From NCBI GenBank assembly GCA_943353855.1, contig CALRBD010000004.1:1-37219 (forward strand): a stretch of DNA of 37,219 bases. Direction: 5' to 3'. Below the pieces are notes generated by a model. The model worked only from the letters and a program-made list of their open reading frames with translations, had not been told where the DNA came from and did not search any database. Positions 1-10,173 of the stretch are shown here, in pieces (positions within the stretch are counted from its first letter, which is position 1; every line of letters starts with the position of its first letter). The position numbers and the translations under genes are program-made. Origin of the DNA: an uncultured Candidatus Saccharimonas sp. (lineage in GTDB: Bacteria; Patescibacteriota; Saccharimonadia; Saccharimonadales; AWTP1-31).

Positions 1-104
1 TCTAGTGATTCTTTAACGGATTCTGTATTAACTACAGTTTCATCCATTTGTCTGTATGGGTTTTCTGGACTATTCATATTGTTTTGTTAAATCCCGTTAA
101 GGCT

Positions 105-644
105 TTATTTAATCTCGTCTATATTAAAGAAGTCACTAACTTGAGTAGTAACAATACTACGTACCTCATTAATACTATGACTGTCGTTCTCTAGAATATA
201 GTTTAGTGAGCTGCCTGTTTCTTGTGCAGAGACTGCAATGATGTTTGAACCGTAGTTAATTGCATCTTCGTTTAATAGGGCAACGGAAAGTGATCTTTTT
301 GGTCCTGCAAGAGCTATACCGGCTATCTCTTGAAATGCAGGACTGTGCCTATTAGACCTAAGTACAGTCTTGGCAACAATTCCATTAGCCCATTCAGGTT
401 GAAGTGATACCGTATGGATAATGCCAGCACTACCAACAAGTGTTTCGTCCTCTGCAGAAGTAGCGACCTGTTCGCCTTTATTGAATATCTCTACTATAAG
501 TCTTCCAAGAGTGCGCTCTATTTTAGGGTCGGTATGCGAAGTGAACTCGCCGGACATAGCATCCATGAATAGAGGATCGCCGTATATTTTTGAGTTTAAA
601 ATATTCATTAAATATACTTTACAACAATTACGAGCAAGAATCAA
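105..644 (-). CDS. hypothetical protein
   Basis: Long ORF from the track; no family recognised. The start may be a downstream Met (MNILNSK...). Confidence 0.6.
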   Translation of the reverse strand: MILARNCCKVYLMNILNSKIYGDPLFMDAMSGEFTSHTDPKIERTLGRLIVEIFNKGEQVATSAEDETLVGSAGIIHTVSLQPEWANGIVAKTVLRSNRHSPAFQEIAGIALAGPKRSLSVALLNEDAINYGSNIIAVSAQETGSSLNYILENDSHSINEVRSIVTTQVSDFFNIDEIK

Positions 645-712
645 TAGGAAATCTATCTTGATTAGGTATTCTTACACCGTATCAATAGTTCATCTAACTT
701 CTATTAGTATGG

Positions 713-1375
713 CTAGAGTGTACCTTTAGCGGCCATGAAGACGGTATTAATTTTACCGTTACAGTCGAAGGAGAATGATATAACGATACCGTTAGCTGAT
801 TTACCTATTACTGCAATACTTGGGAAGTACTGAGCGTAGAAGCCTTTAGCGTAGCCATCTGTTTCAGTTTTAGCCAGTGCGAAGTTCCAAGGGTCTGTTG
901 AGCTAGAAATATAACTTGTTATATCACTGACCGCTTGAGTTGGGGTTCTATCTCCGACTCCACCTGATGCAGCAATGATAACCCTTACTGTAGGGGCCAT
1001 ATAGCCTTCCAGGGCGGCAGTGTTACGTGAAGTTATAGATTCCCTAATGTTAGTAAGAGTATCGGCACTTGGAGCCTTCGGGGTGCATGCTACTGGAGTT
1101 GTTTTAGATTCTGTGGTTTTGCTTTTTTCATCTAGTTGTTTCTGTAGATCGTCTTTAGTATTTTGTAGGCTAGATATTTCAGCATCTTTTTTCTTAGTTA
1201 TATCTTTAGCTTTTGAGTCTTTCCAGAAGTAGACTATACCTGCTGAAAGCGCCATTAGTAATACAATGATAAGAATTAGGGCTACCTTTTTCTTAGTTTG
1301 GTCAGCATCTTTTTTGTTTGAGTTAGGTTTTTGGCGTTGCTCTTGTTGATCTTTTAGCTCTTCTGGTTTTTCCAT
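713..1375 (-). CDS. hypothetical membrane-anchored protein with coiled-coil-like segment
   Basis: ORF; charged N-terminus, one TM segment (VALILIIVLLMALSAGIVYFW), then a K/D/Q-rich helix and a globular C-terminus. Confidence 0.7.
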   Translation of the reverse strand: MEKPEELKDQQEQRQKPNSNKKDADQTKKKVALILIIVLLMALSAGIVYFWKDSKAKDITKKKDAEISSLQNTKDDLQKQLDEKSKTTESKTTPVACTPKAPSADTLTNIRESITSRNTAALEGYMAPTVRVIIAASGGVGDRTPTQAVSDITSYISSSTDPWNFALAKTETDGYAKGFYAQYFPSIAVIGKSANGIVISFSFDCNGKINTVFMAAKGTL

Positions 1376-1454
1376 ACGAGTGTTCCCTATAGTTATAATA
1401 GTTAACTATACGCCTTATTGCTTATGGTTCAAGGAGATAAAAATAAGGAGCCGC

Positions 1455-2189
1455 TTAGTTTTGGCTCATGACCGTTTTGAAAGTGTTGGCTTCAGGAAGT
1501 ACGGAGGCTGCTGCCATAGTTCCCATTATTCGCATGCGTCCGTCCATTCTTAGAATAGATTGTATTATGTCGTCACCCTGCTGTAACTCTTCTTCGCTGG
1601 CATTTTGCTCAACTTTGGTTCTTAGTGCATGAATGTCTGGAAGTATATTTACGGTATAGTTTCGTACATCGAAGCCTATGTCGTTATCTATTAGTTTAGG
1701 ATAGGCCACGGCTTGTAGTAATGTTCCTTCGGCAACTGTTCGAGCTATGAGATGTGCTGCAACCAAATTACCTTCTGCACGCATTGTAGATCTGACACAG
1801 TAGTCTCGTATACCAGGTAATCCCTCGCCAAGCTCAGGAACACTTTTTAGCATCCCCTGATGTAATGAATTGAAGCTATCTTGAAGGGATCCAATGTAAT
1901 TACCATAGATCTCTCCAACAATCTCACCCGGGAGTTGATTATCTGTAAGGCCTACGTATTGTGTGCGTACTGCAGGTTTACCTGTAGAAGGGTTAGTCTC
2001 GATATATGATCCTACTACTGAAAGAATCTCACTTGGTTCTGGTGGAAAACCTTTATTTTCATCATCAATATATACATCGCTAGGTTGTGCGAAGGTATAA
2101 GACGGAGTATTAAACATTTGACTACATGCAGAAGCAAACTCATAGTTCTGCTCTGCTACCTGTTCAAATGTGGGGTGAATAATGGCCAT
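1455..2189 (-). CDS. hypothetical protein
   Basis: 244-aa ORF, no recognised motif. Confidence 0.65.
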   Translation of the reverse strand: MAIIHPTFEQVAEQNYEFASACSQMFNTPSYTFAQPSDVYIDDENKGFPPEPSEILSVVGSYIETNPSTGKPAVRTQYVGLTDNQLPGEIVGEIYGNYIGSLQDSFNSLHQGMLKSVPELGEGLPGIRDYCVRSTMRAEGNLVAAHLIARTVAEGTLLQAVAYPKLIDNDIGFDVRNYTVNILPDIHALRTKVEQNASEEELQQGDDIIQSILRMDGRMRIMGTMAAASVLPEANTFKTVMSQN

Positions 2190-2244
2190 ATATATTAACT
2201 CTCTAGTTAAAATATATATTATAACAATATAAACTATATGTCAA

Positions 2245-2718
2245 TTACTTGCGCTTTTTGCCCGTAGCCTTTTCTGGTCGTATGAATCTAAAGTAACCAA
2301 GTACGACAGCTACGACTAGGCCTATGCTTACAGTAAGGAATGTATACTTACTATCCTGTGCTGCAAAACTACGACCTATACTGTATAGGAGCGTGAATAT
2401 CCCTCCTAGCATTAGCCCGTCTGATAAGATTTTTATCTTTTTTTCAAATAACAGGCTTATCGCTACAAGAACCGTAGCTGCAATGAGAGTCATGATAGAG
2501 ACGTTACGGTTATACGGCTTCATCTTCTTTTCCCACTCTTTTTGTTGAACATTAAATTGCTGTTCAACCTGTTTTTCTTTTTCTGTTAGTTCCTTACCCC
2601 CAGTAACCTGATTTGGGTATTCTGGAGCAACGGGCTGTACGTAAAACGCCGATATTCCAAACCCAACGAAAATTGCTAATAATATTCCTATAAAGAACGA
2701 GTATGCTGTTTTTAACAT
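2245..2718 (-). CDS. hypothetical membrane protein (about 4 TM)
   Basis: 157-aa ORF with several hydrophobic segments and a basic C-terminus; SD-like aggagg upstream. Confidence 0.65.
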   Translation of the reverse strand: MLKTAYSFFIGILLAIFVGFGISAFYVQPVAPEYPNQVTGGKELTEKEKQVEQQFNVQQKEWEKKMKPYNRNVSIMTLIAATVLVAISLLFEKKIKILSDGLMLGGIFTLLYSIGRSFAAQDSKYTFLTVSIGLVVAVVLGYFRFIRPEKATGKKRK

Positions 2719-2785
2719 TTAATATATCCTCCTTTTCTACTATACCACCGCTAAGTTAAAAGCATAAGCTTTTATTAACCTTAGT

Positions 2786-3436
2786 CTAATTATTGGTAAT
2801 TGTCTTTGCTTTTTTCCAGTACTTTACAATTTCATTGTTTCTAGCGAGGTCATCCCATGACTTATTATCGCTCAATGCTAACTTTTCAATAGCTTGGCAA
2901 CGGATTAGGTATTTTCTTACGTTTTCTATTAGTAAATCTTCAGGATTAAAGTCATTGTTTTGGGCAAGAATAATACAATCTCGTATTCCTTTTTCAAATA
3001 ACTCTTGTGCAGCCTTCTTAGTATCTTCAGGATTTTCAGATGCTACTACAGAAGCTTCTTCAATGAGTGTACCTATCCCATTAATCATTGTTATAGTATC
3101 TACCTCTTTCGCATCATCTTGAGAGACTATTTCAATTTGTGATTTTATAGTTGGTAGGTCCCGTATCCCTGCATGTCTTGCTAAGTTAATAATTGAAAAC
3201 ATTATATCTGCAATTTCGTCTCCAAAATGCTCCTTCACATCCGGCCCTTTTTCATGATAGGCTTCTTTCGTCTCACGAATTTCATCTAGAGCTCTCGGTA
3301 CGACATCTTGGAAACTGTCAAAATCAAACCCTACTTTTCTTGAAACATCTTGTGCTTCAAAAGCTGCGTAGACTGGATCTGCTTTATCAAGTTTCACGAG
3401 TAGTCGATCTGCAAAGTAATCATTTTTTGGTGTCAT
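2786..3436 (-). CDS. MazG-like nucleoside triphosphate pyrophosphohydrolase
   Basis: FDFDSFQDVVPRALDEIRETKEA...GDEIADIMFSIINLARHAGI matches the MazG EExxE / DExxD pattern; the C-terminal RKYLIRCQAIEKLA...WKKAK is MazG-like. Confidence 0.8.
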   Translation of the reverse strand: MTPKNDYFADRLLVKLDKADPVYAAFEAQDVSRKVGFDFDSFQDVVPRALDEIRETKEAYHEKGPDVKEHFGDEIADIMFSIINLARHAGIRDLPTIKSQIEIVSQDDAKEVDTITMINGIGTLIEEASVVASENPEDTKKAAQELFEKGIRDCIILAQNNDFNPEDLLIENVRKYLIRCQAIEKLALSDNKSWDDLARNNEIVKYWKKAKTITNN

Positions 3437-3480
3437 GTATTTTTTCTCCTTTTAGTTTCGCAATCCTTGGTCTTTTAATA

Positions 3481-4113
3481 TTAAACTACTGAATCTTTCC
3501 AGGTACTAAGACCTACGGAACAAGCCATGCCCATTATTGCTAAACTGCCTGCAAGGTCAACGCTAGGATACTTTACTGAAAGTGGTGTTGCGATTAGCGT
3601 AACGCCTGCTGACGGAAGATCTACGTAGGCGATATGCTTCCATGTGTCCTTACCATCATGATTATGTCTTTTGCCATGCATAGTGACCGCTGCTGCTATG
3701 TTGGCGGCTGCAGCTGTCACGCCGACGATTCCTGCAGCAAGATCAGGCTTTGGACTGTCTCCGTCAACGTGACTATGTATTTCGTGAGCACCAAGCCCGA
3801 GGGATACAAACATAAGAGCACTTGCACCAATGCGCCGTAGCCGTCGCTTCTTTACTGGATCGCTTTCCTCTGCTGCTCGTCGCTTAAGAAAATATAGTCC
3901 ACCGTCTGACATATCGTGCATACCTGCCATCGTTAAGGTTGCGCTATGCGTCAGAGTCCCAGCAGTAAGCTCAGCTGCTCCGATTGCAAGGTTGGCAATA
4001 GAAATACCACTTATTGTATTTAGTAGTTGAGTGTCTTTCGTTTCGTGTTCGTGCATTTGCATATATTTTGACAGTTCATGTCGTCTTAAACAAAAGAACA
4101 ATACAAGACTCAA
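3481..4113 (-). CDS. cation-diffusion-facilitator-like membrane protein
   Basis: HDMSDGGLYF (HxxxD) after a TM pair, His-rich loop MHGKRHNHDGKD, then IAYVDLPSAGVTLIATPL resembling a CDF TM5-TM6 segment. Confidence 0.5.
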   Translation of the reverse strand: MSLVLFFCLRRHELSKYMQMHEHETKDTQLLNTISGISIANLAIGAAELTAGTLTHSATLTMAGMHDMSDGGLYFLKRRAAEESDPVKKRRLRRIGASALMFVSLGLGAHEIHSHVDGDSPKPDLAAGIVGVTAAAANIAAAVTMHGKRHNHDGKDTWKHIAYVDLPSAGVTLIATPLSVKYPSVDLAGSLAIMGMACSVGLSTWKDSVV

Positions 4114-4166
4114 GCCATGCCTTCTAATAGCATTAACAATTTAAACTATATTTCAAAAATTAATGA

Positions 4167-4913
4167 CTACCAGTTCTTCGCATCGTATTTACGGTCGTTG
4201 TAACTTTTATCTTCATTGTTTTGCTGTCTTTTTTTACTACCTTTTTCATTACTTTCATTCAGTTTTTTTTCTTGTTCTTCAGTTGGTGTTGGATCGTTTG
4301 AGTCCTTTTGTTCATTTGGTTTTACTTTTTCTTTTTCACCATTTCTATCTTGCTTGGCCTTGTCTGACTTTTCTTTACCTTCCTTAGCTGATTTCTTCAT
4401 TTTTTCTTCGGCCGCTTTTTCTGATGATGTGGATCCGCACTTAGTGTTCTTCACTATAGCTACAATCTCTTCATATCTATCGACGGCCTTATCAAAGTCT
4501 TTATCTTCGACTGCTTTATCGGCCTGAGCTTCAATAGAAAGTATTAAGTTAAAAGTAATCTGACATAGGAATTCTTTAGGTGCTGATTTTTGAGCCTCTC
4601 TGTAATTATTTTCAGCACTAGAATAGTCACCTTTTATGAATAGCGCATTGCCCTTATTAAAATATAACTTATAAGTTTCTATGATATTGAGTATATTTAA
4701 GGGCAAAAGCTTTTGAAGGGCCTGGCCAGGTTTGTTTGCTTTAAGTGATGAGATTGCACCACCTGTTAGGATAGTAAGTGACATTAATTTAAGCGATATT
4801 ACTGCAATAATAATAGTAGCAACGAAGAATCTTTTAAATAAAATACGGCGTTTCTTAAGCCTTAACTTATCTGGATTTAATTTTTCTAAATCGTAAGGAG
4901 CATTATCATTCAT
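4167..4913 (-). CDS. TPR-containing membrane protein, BatC-like
   Basis: TM near the N-terminus, TPR-like YFNKGNALFIKGDYSSAENNYREAQK, highly charged C-terminus; last gene of the MoxR/VWA operon. Confidence 0.65.
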   Translation of the reverse strand: MNDNAPYDLEKLNPDKLRLKKRRILFKRFFVATIIIAVISLKLMSLTILTGGAISSLKANKPGQALQKLLPLNILNIIETYKLYFNKGNALFIKGDYSSAENNYREAQKSAPKEFLCQITFNLILSIEAQADKAVEDKDFDKAVDRYEEIVAIVKNTKCGSTSSEKAAEEKMKKSAKEGKEKSDKAKQDRNGEKEKVKPNEQKDSNDPTPTEEQEKKLNESNEKGSKKRQQNNEDKSYNDRKYDAKNW

Positions 4914-5925
4914 GTTTTTTACCTGTCTTTATTTCAGAATATAATTTCAATATCCGATTAGCTTCAAAGAGCATCAGGAGCCCTAAAGGCATGACTATCA
5001 GCCAGTATAGATCTGTTGAGCCGGCAACATCTTTAGCCTTTTTAATTAACTTGTCGGTATTGAGTGCTTTTACAAGAGATGCTGTATCTGTATTCTGTGT
5101 CCGTTGTTCATATTTTACCCCCAACTGAGTGGCAATATTTTTAAGATTCTTTTCATCAATTTTAGAAATCGCATCGGGAGTTGGATATTTACTCTGGCTA
5201 TAATCTTTAATGTACTTATTCTCTTGTTTGGTTAAGTAATCACTGTATTCTTTCATTTTACCGCCAGCGGCTGTGCCATATCCAAGAACAAGCCCTCCAT
5301 CTATATATTTCTTTAATGGTTCAAATGATTTAGGTGATGTCTCAACTGTTTGCTCTCCGTCGCCAAAATATATGATAGTTCTTGATCTTTCGGGACTATT
5401 TTTTTCTGCCTCAATTAGTTGCTGCTTAACCAAGTCAATTGGAGCATCGATACTACTTCCTTTTGCGTAAGTAGTTACTTCTTGATTAAGTGTTCTTGCC
5501 TGACTACTAACGGCATTAGTATCTGTAGTATATGGTAAAGCTAAGTAGCCCTTTGAAGTGAAATAAATAACTGAGAATCTTGCACCTACAAGATTCTCAG
5601 TTATGTTTTCTATATCTTTAACTACGCCACTTAAACGAGTCTTATTTCCGTCAAAATCTTCTGCAGCCATGGAACTTGTAGTGTCTACTAGGTATGTTAC
5701 GTCTAGATTTGTGATACCTCCCTGACTTAGGCCTCCAGCCAAGGATGGCCTAAAGCAAAGTATCATTAGAATGAACACCATTGCACATCTTATTAACCAC
5801 TTATTTCTATTTATTTTTGGTTGACGTAGAGTGATTAAGGTCATACCTGTGCCAATTAAAGTAAATAGTACAAGTAATATAATTGGATTTAGTATTGGTT
5901 TAAGTATCATATGCCTAGCCTCCAT
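4906..5925 (-). CDS. VWA-domain membrane protein, BatB-like
   Basis: MIDAS-like LVDTTSSMAAED, flanking TM segments; overlaps its neighbours. Confidence 0.8.
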   Translation of the reverse strand: MEARHMILKPILNPIILLVLFTLIGTGMTLITLRQPKINRNKWLIRCAMVFILMILCFRPSLAGGLSQGGITNLDVTYLVDTTSSMAAEDFDGNKTRLSGVVKDIENITENLVGARFSVIYFTSKGYLALPYTTDTNAVSSQARTLNQEVTTYAKGSSIDAPIDLVKQQLIEAEKNSPERSRTIIYFGDGEQTVETSPKSFEPLKKYIDGGLVLGYGTAAGGKMKEYSDYLTKQENKYIKDYSQSKYPTPDAISKIDEKNLKNIATQLGVKYEQRTQNTDTASLVKALNTDKLIKKAKDVAGSTDLYWLIVMPLGLLMLFEANRILKLYSEIKTGKKHE

Positions 5926-6896
5926 ACTATGAATAGCAGAATAACAGTGCTAAGAACAATAATTAAGATAATTAACTGGGGTCGATCGGAGATTACTAAT
6001 ACCGGACTGCCTTTAAACCGTGTTGCTTCCTGCTTAGATATTTTACTAATAATTCCTGGTATTGAGCCTGGACTTTCAAATTTATAATAGTCGCCATTCG
6101 TGCCAAGAACTACTTCTCGGAATTCAATTGAATTTTTATCTTTATAATATTCGCTGTTGTTGTCTGATGGATTTAATCCGTAAACACGCACATCATTCTT
6201 TTTTGCTAGTGCACCGGCCTGCTTTAAGTCTACAATCTGAGCGCCATTTGTGTAATTATCTGTAGCTAGAATTACTGAACGTGATCGCTTTGTGCCCAAT
6301 TTATCGAAACGTAGAACGCATGATGCAAGTCCATCTCCGATCAAAGATGAGCCTCTTCCTTCAGTAGTACCAGTGTATAGATCATAATTGGAGCTACTAT
6401 AACTTTTACTATTAAAAGTAGCTTTAGTTTTATTTAGTATATCAATAACATAGTCATAGTCATCAGTTAGCGGGAAAAGTGTTACTGCCGAACTATCAAA
6501 TATTACCATTCCAATACGTTCACCCTTAAAACCTTTTGCTAGTTCCGCAAAATTCTCAACGACCTTAGCATCGGTATCTCTCATTGAGCCTGAAACATCT
6601 AGGCACAGCATGATATCGCGATTAGTTAGATCCGGTCTTTCAATTGTTTTAGCTGCTGGTCTTATACTTAAAATAATTATTAATAAAAATATAAATGCTA
6701 GAAACAAAGCTATTAATCTTATTAATAGAGTGTACTTTTTAAGCGCTTTTTTATAGGATTCAAGTTCTGTCATGTATTTACTATTAGCAACAGGTTTTTT
6801 ACTGCCAGTACTTTTCTTGCGTTTTTTATAGTATCTAAAATACAGTAAGAATATAAAGAACCAGACTATTAGCATCCATGGAGATCTTAAGACCAT
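5907..6896 (-). CDS. VWA-domain membrane protein, BatA-like
   Basis: MIDAS DVSGSM (LCLDVSGSMRDTD), N- and C-terminal TM segments. Confidence 0.88.
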   Translation of the reverse strand: MVLRSPWMLIVWFFIFLLYFRYYKKRKKSTGSKKPVANSKYMTELESYKKALKKYTLLIRLIALFLAFIFLLIIILSIRPAAKTIERPDLTNRDIMLCLDVSGSMRDTDAKVVENFAELAKGFKGERIGMVIFDSSAVTLFPLTDDYDYVIDILNKTKATFNSKSYSSSNYDLYTGTTEGRGSSLIGDGLASCVLRFDKLGTKRSRSVILATDNYTNGAQIVDLKQAGALAKKNDVRVYGLNPSDNNSEYYKDKNSIEFREVVLGTNGDYYKFESPGSIPGIISKISKQEATRFKGSPVLVISDRPQLIILIIVLSTVILLFIVWRLGI

Positions 6897-7366
6897 TGTT
6901 GTACCATTCCTTTAGCTAGCGCAACAGAGCTATTGGCATCGCCATTCTGTAGTGAATCGAACTCTAATGGATAATACTTAACTATTACGTCGTAAAGCTT
7001 AACAAGATCAGTATTCTTAATTTCAGTAAGAGTAAGCTTGTGGGCGGATACACCCTTTACTTCGTAAACAAATAAACGAACAGTTATGCTTAAGAGTAAA
7101 TGTAATTGTCGCAAGTCTATTTCCTTATTTTGATATTGGAATTCAATTGTAGTAATAATTTTAAGGTACTTTTCACGAAGCGCATCAATTGAAACATGGA
7201 CTTGAGTAATTACCGGAAGCGCGGCTAATGTATGAATCTTCTTTTTTCTAGTAGCCCAGAATATGTACAGGTATATGACAATTACAAGTAAAAGTAATAC
7301 GGCACCAATAATAAACCAGATTATATTATATTGAACCGATGGTGATAGTTGATCATTTTTTTGCAT
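6887..7366 (-). CDS. small membrane protein of the Bat/MoxR operon (DUF4381-like position)
   Basis: Single TM plus helical domain; lies between the DUF58 and VWA genes and overlaps both. Confidence 0.6.
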   Translation of the reverse strand: MQKNDQLSPSVQYNIIWFIIGAVLLLLVIVIYLYIFWATRKKKIHTLAALPVITQVHVSIDALREKYLKIITTIEFQYQNKEIDLRQLHLLLSITVRLFVYEVKGVSAHKLTLTEIKNTDLVKLYDVIVKYYPLEFDSLQNGDANSSVALAKGMVQQWS

Positions 7367-8240
7367 GGCGTTGTTTCTCTAGAAGTTTAAAAAGTCCTGT
7401 AATAACTTCTTTTTCACTAGAAATTACTATGCTATTAATCCCAATTCTTTGAAGACTTTTTTCGTTGCTAAGTTTGCGGTTCTTATAGGCCTCATCTAGC
7501 TCCTTTGCTAACGATTTATTAGATCGTATAAAATGCGTCAGAATAACTGGTTCCTGGATATCATATATATCTGAATCTAAATGGGATTGCTCAGTTGGTG
7601 ATAGATCCTCAATGCTTACATAAAGTATTTCGTGTTGTGCTCTTAGTCTTTTTAGCAAAGTAATTTGCTCATCGTCAATTAGCTCTGTATCACCAATCAC
7701 TATAATAATCATTTTACGCCTAATATTTCGGGCAATATATTCAAAAACTCTTGGCGTATTGCTTTTTGGCCCATCATGCTTAGCCCGGTTATTTATGTAC
7801 TGAAGCATTTGTTCTAGCTGCACATTACGCTCAGTCAATGGCATATAGTGGACTCCATCTTGATCGCCAGCAACCAAAGCAACTAGATCGCTGTGCTTTT
7901 GCGCTAAGTAGCCCATTACACCAGCTACCATGACAGAAATATCCATCTTATCTTCTAGCGACGGGGAGACAGCTTTCATTGCTCTCCCGGTGTTTACTAC
8001 GAGTAATATATTATGTTTTCGAATAGCAACATAACGTCTAATTAAGGTCTGTCCACTACGAGCAGTTGCTTTCCAGTCTATATCTTTAACGTCATCTCCT
8101 AAGATATATTCACGTAAGTCATCAAAATCCATACTACGGCCTTTAAAAACAGAACCGTACTCGCCCTCTAATAAGCCCCTTACTTTTTGATGAGCGTAGA
8201 TTGTCATTTTACTTTTTACTTTTTTTAATAGACTGGCCAA
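7353..8240 (-). CDS. DUF58 domain protein
   Basis: GEYGSVFKGRSMDFDDLREYILGDDVKDIDWKATARSGQTLIRRY is the classic DUF58 signature. Confidence 0.92.
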   Translation of the reverse strand: MASLLKKVKSKMTIYAHQKVRGLLEGEYGSVFKGRSMDFDDLREYILGDDVKDIDWKATARSGQTLIRRYVAIRKHNILLVVNTGRAMKAVSPSLEDKMDISVMVAGVMGYLAQKHSDLVALVAGDQDGVHYMPLTERNVQLEQMLQYINNRAKHDGPKSNTPRVFEYIARNIRRKMIIIVIGDTELIDDEQITLLKRLRAQHEILYVSIEDLSPTEQSHLDSDIYDIQEPVILTHFIRSNKSLAKELDEAYKNRKLSNEKSLQRIGINSIVISSEKEVITGLFKLLEKQRHAKK

Positions 8241-8248
8241 GGTGTTCC

Positions 8249-9337
8249 TTATGGGGTTTGAATCGCACTGAATATGGCGTCAATAATTGTTTCTGGGTGT
8301 ATCTGATCGGCAACTGCCTCAAAGTTTAGTTTGATTCTATGTCGCAGAACACTATATCTTAAAGCCTTAACATCTTCTGGTATAACGTAGCCTCTGTTAT
8401 TTAGAAAAGCCAGGGCTCTAGATACTTGCATGAAGGCTAAGCTAGCACGTGGGCTTGATCCGAACTGAACATATTTGGCCTGATCAGCACTGATATACTT
8501 TCCTGGTTCACGTGTCGCCCCTACAACTGCAACAATATATTTTTTAATAGATTCATCCAGGTATACCTTCTCGGTACACTGCTGCATGTATTTCACGTCA
8601 TCAAGGGTTACTTCAGTGAGTTTTTCAAGAGATTCTTGGGTTAGCATACCGGACTCAAATCTATTTAATATTTCTAGTTCTTCGGCTGCATTAGGATAAT
8701 CTATGATTTCTTTAAGTAGAAACCTATCCATTTGCGCTTCTGGAAGTATATATGTCCCCTCTTCTTCAATTGGATTTTGTGTAGCTAATACTAAGAAAGG
8801 TGTTGGAAGCGGATGTTTAGTCCCGCCAATTGTTGTTTGCCTCTCCTGCATAGCTTCGAGCATAGCACTCTGTGTTTTTGCACTAGAACGGTTTATCTCA
8901 TCTAGTAATACGAAATTGGCATGCACTGGCCCTAACTGAGTTTTAAAAGTTGAATTAGTGTAGTCGTATATTTGAGTTCCAATGATATCGCTTGGTAATA
9001 GGTCGGGCGTACACTGTATTCTATGGAAACTTCCCTGTACAACTGCTGCTAAAGTTGCCGCTGCAGTTGTCTTAGCCAGTCCAGGTACACTTTCGATAAG
9101 AACATGGCCACTTGTCAGTAAGCCAACAAGTAGGGAGACCTTTAGGTTTTCTTGACCGACAATTCTTTTCTTATACGATGCTGTAATTGTATCTAAAATA
9201 TTTTTACTTTTTGCAAGCTCTTCTGCAGTAAGGCCACTCTGGTATGTTTTTTGACCTGCACTACCGGGCCGGGTTACTATCGGTGGAGTGGCTACTCCTG
9301 GGGCTCCTGTTGTTGGTGGATTCTGTGTCGGTTGCAA
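8249..9337 (-). CDS. MoxR-family AAA ATPase
   Basis: ESVPGLAKTT Walker A, FVLLDEINRSSAKTQSAMLEAMQERQ, ATQNPIEEEGTYILPEAQMDRF. Confidence 0.96.
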   Translation of the reverse strand: MQPTQNPPTTGAPGVATPPIVTRPGSAGQKTYQSGLTAEELAKSKNILDTITASYKKRIVGQENLKVSLLVGLLTSGHVLIESVPGLAKTTAAATLAAVVQGSFHRIQCTPDLLPSDIIGTQIYDYTNSTFKTQLGPVHANFVLLDEINRSSAKTQSAMLEAMQERQTTIGGTKHPLPTPFLVLATQNPIEEEGTYILPEAQMDRFLLKEIIDYPNAAEELEILNRFESGMLTQESLEKLTEVTLDDVKYMQQCTEKVYLDESIKKYIVAVVGATREPGKYISADQAKYVQFGSSPRASLAFMQVSRALAFLNNRGYVIPEDVKALRYSVLRHRIKLNFEAVADQIHPETIIDAIFSAIQTP

Positions 9338-9359
9338 TTTAATCTCCTTATTTTATCTA

Positions 9360-10067
9360 TTATTTATTTAAAGCTGGTTTCCAGAACTGCGAAATATTAA
9401 CGGCTATATTATGCTTCTGCTCAGTCGAATAACCGTCATTTTTTTCAAAATAATGGTCATCCTCAAACATTGAAGTCATAACGTCGAACATCTCAGTCTT
9501 GTTGGCAGTAAGTCTCAAATAATCGGCTGCATTAACGTCGATGTTTCCGGCAATACCTATGACATCAATTGGTGTGTGAGGCTTCAATAATGTTCTAGCC
9601 GCACCAATTTGAAGTTGATTTCTAATTATATCCCCACACAAAATAACAAGCCTACCATTAAGTATATCTGGATTTATTTTAGCGTAAGAGTTATCCAACC
9701 TGTTTATCTTACTAAATGCTTCTCTTTTTTTATCATCAACCATACCGTGATATTCTGACATTATGTCTTCCAGCTCAAATGAAGATAACTGAGGATTAAC
9801 TGTGTATTGACCCTCAGAATCTATGACTCCAATTATTCTATCATCTGAAGCTAACTGGATGTTTTCCGATATCAATGGAAAGATCCATCCTCGAAGCTCA
9901 CTTGCAAGAGCAATCGCTGTGCTTAATGCGGATTCATTAAGACAAATAATTATAGGCTGAACGCTCCCAAGTGCACCAATTCTTAGGGCCATCTTTTTGC
10001 CCAAATCTGTTCTGTCAATGTAATACAATGCTTTTCCTCGCTTCACTATACTATGGACGCTAAACAC
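9360..10067 (-). CDS. PRTase-fold-like protein (COG1926-like), possibly degenerate
   Basis: Layout YYIDRTDLGKKMA...PIIICLNESALSTAIALASEL...GRLVILCGDIIRNQLQIGAARTLLK...IDVIGIAG resembles predicted phosphoribosyltransferases. Confidence 0.45.
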   Translation of the reverse strand: MFSVHSIVKRGKALYYIDRTDLGKKMALRIGALGSVQPIIICLNESALSTAIALASELRGWIFPLISENIQLASDDRIIGVIDSEGQYTVNPQLSSFELEDIMSEYHGMVDDKKREAFSKINRLDNSYAKINPDILNGRLVILCGDIIRNQLQIGAARTLLKPHTPIDVIGIAGNIDVNAADYLRLTANKTEMFDVMTSMFEDDHYFEKNDGYSTEQKHNIAVNISQFWKPALNK

Positions 10068-10173
10068 CTAAAGCACAAGCGTATTAATAACAAAAAACGG
10101 GTGCAGCTTTACGTAATAATCTAAATGTTTTTTGTAATCAAGCTTTTAGGATGAATACTTTGGTATATTTTAT

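Noticed and set aside
4163-4527. Plus-strand F/L/S-rich ORFs opposite the BatC-like gene
   Set aside because: Antisense of a Lys/Glu-rich low-complexity coding region; composition artefact.
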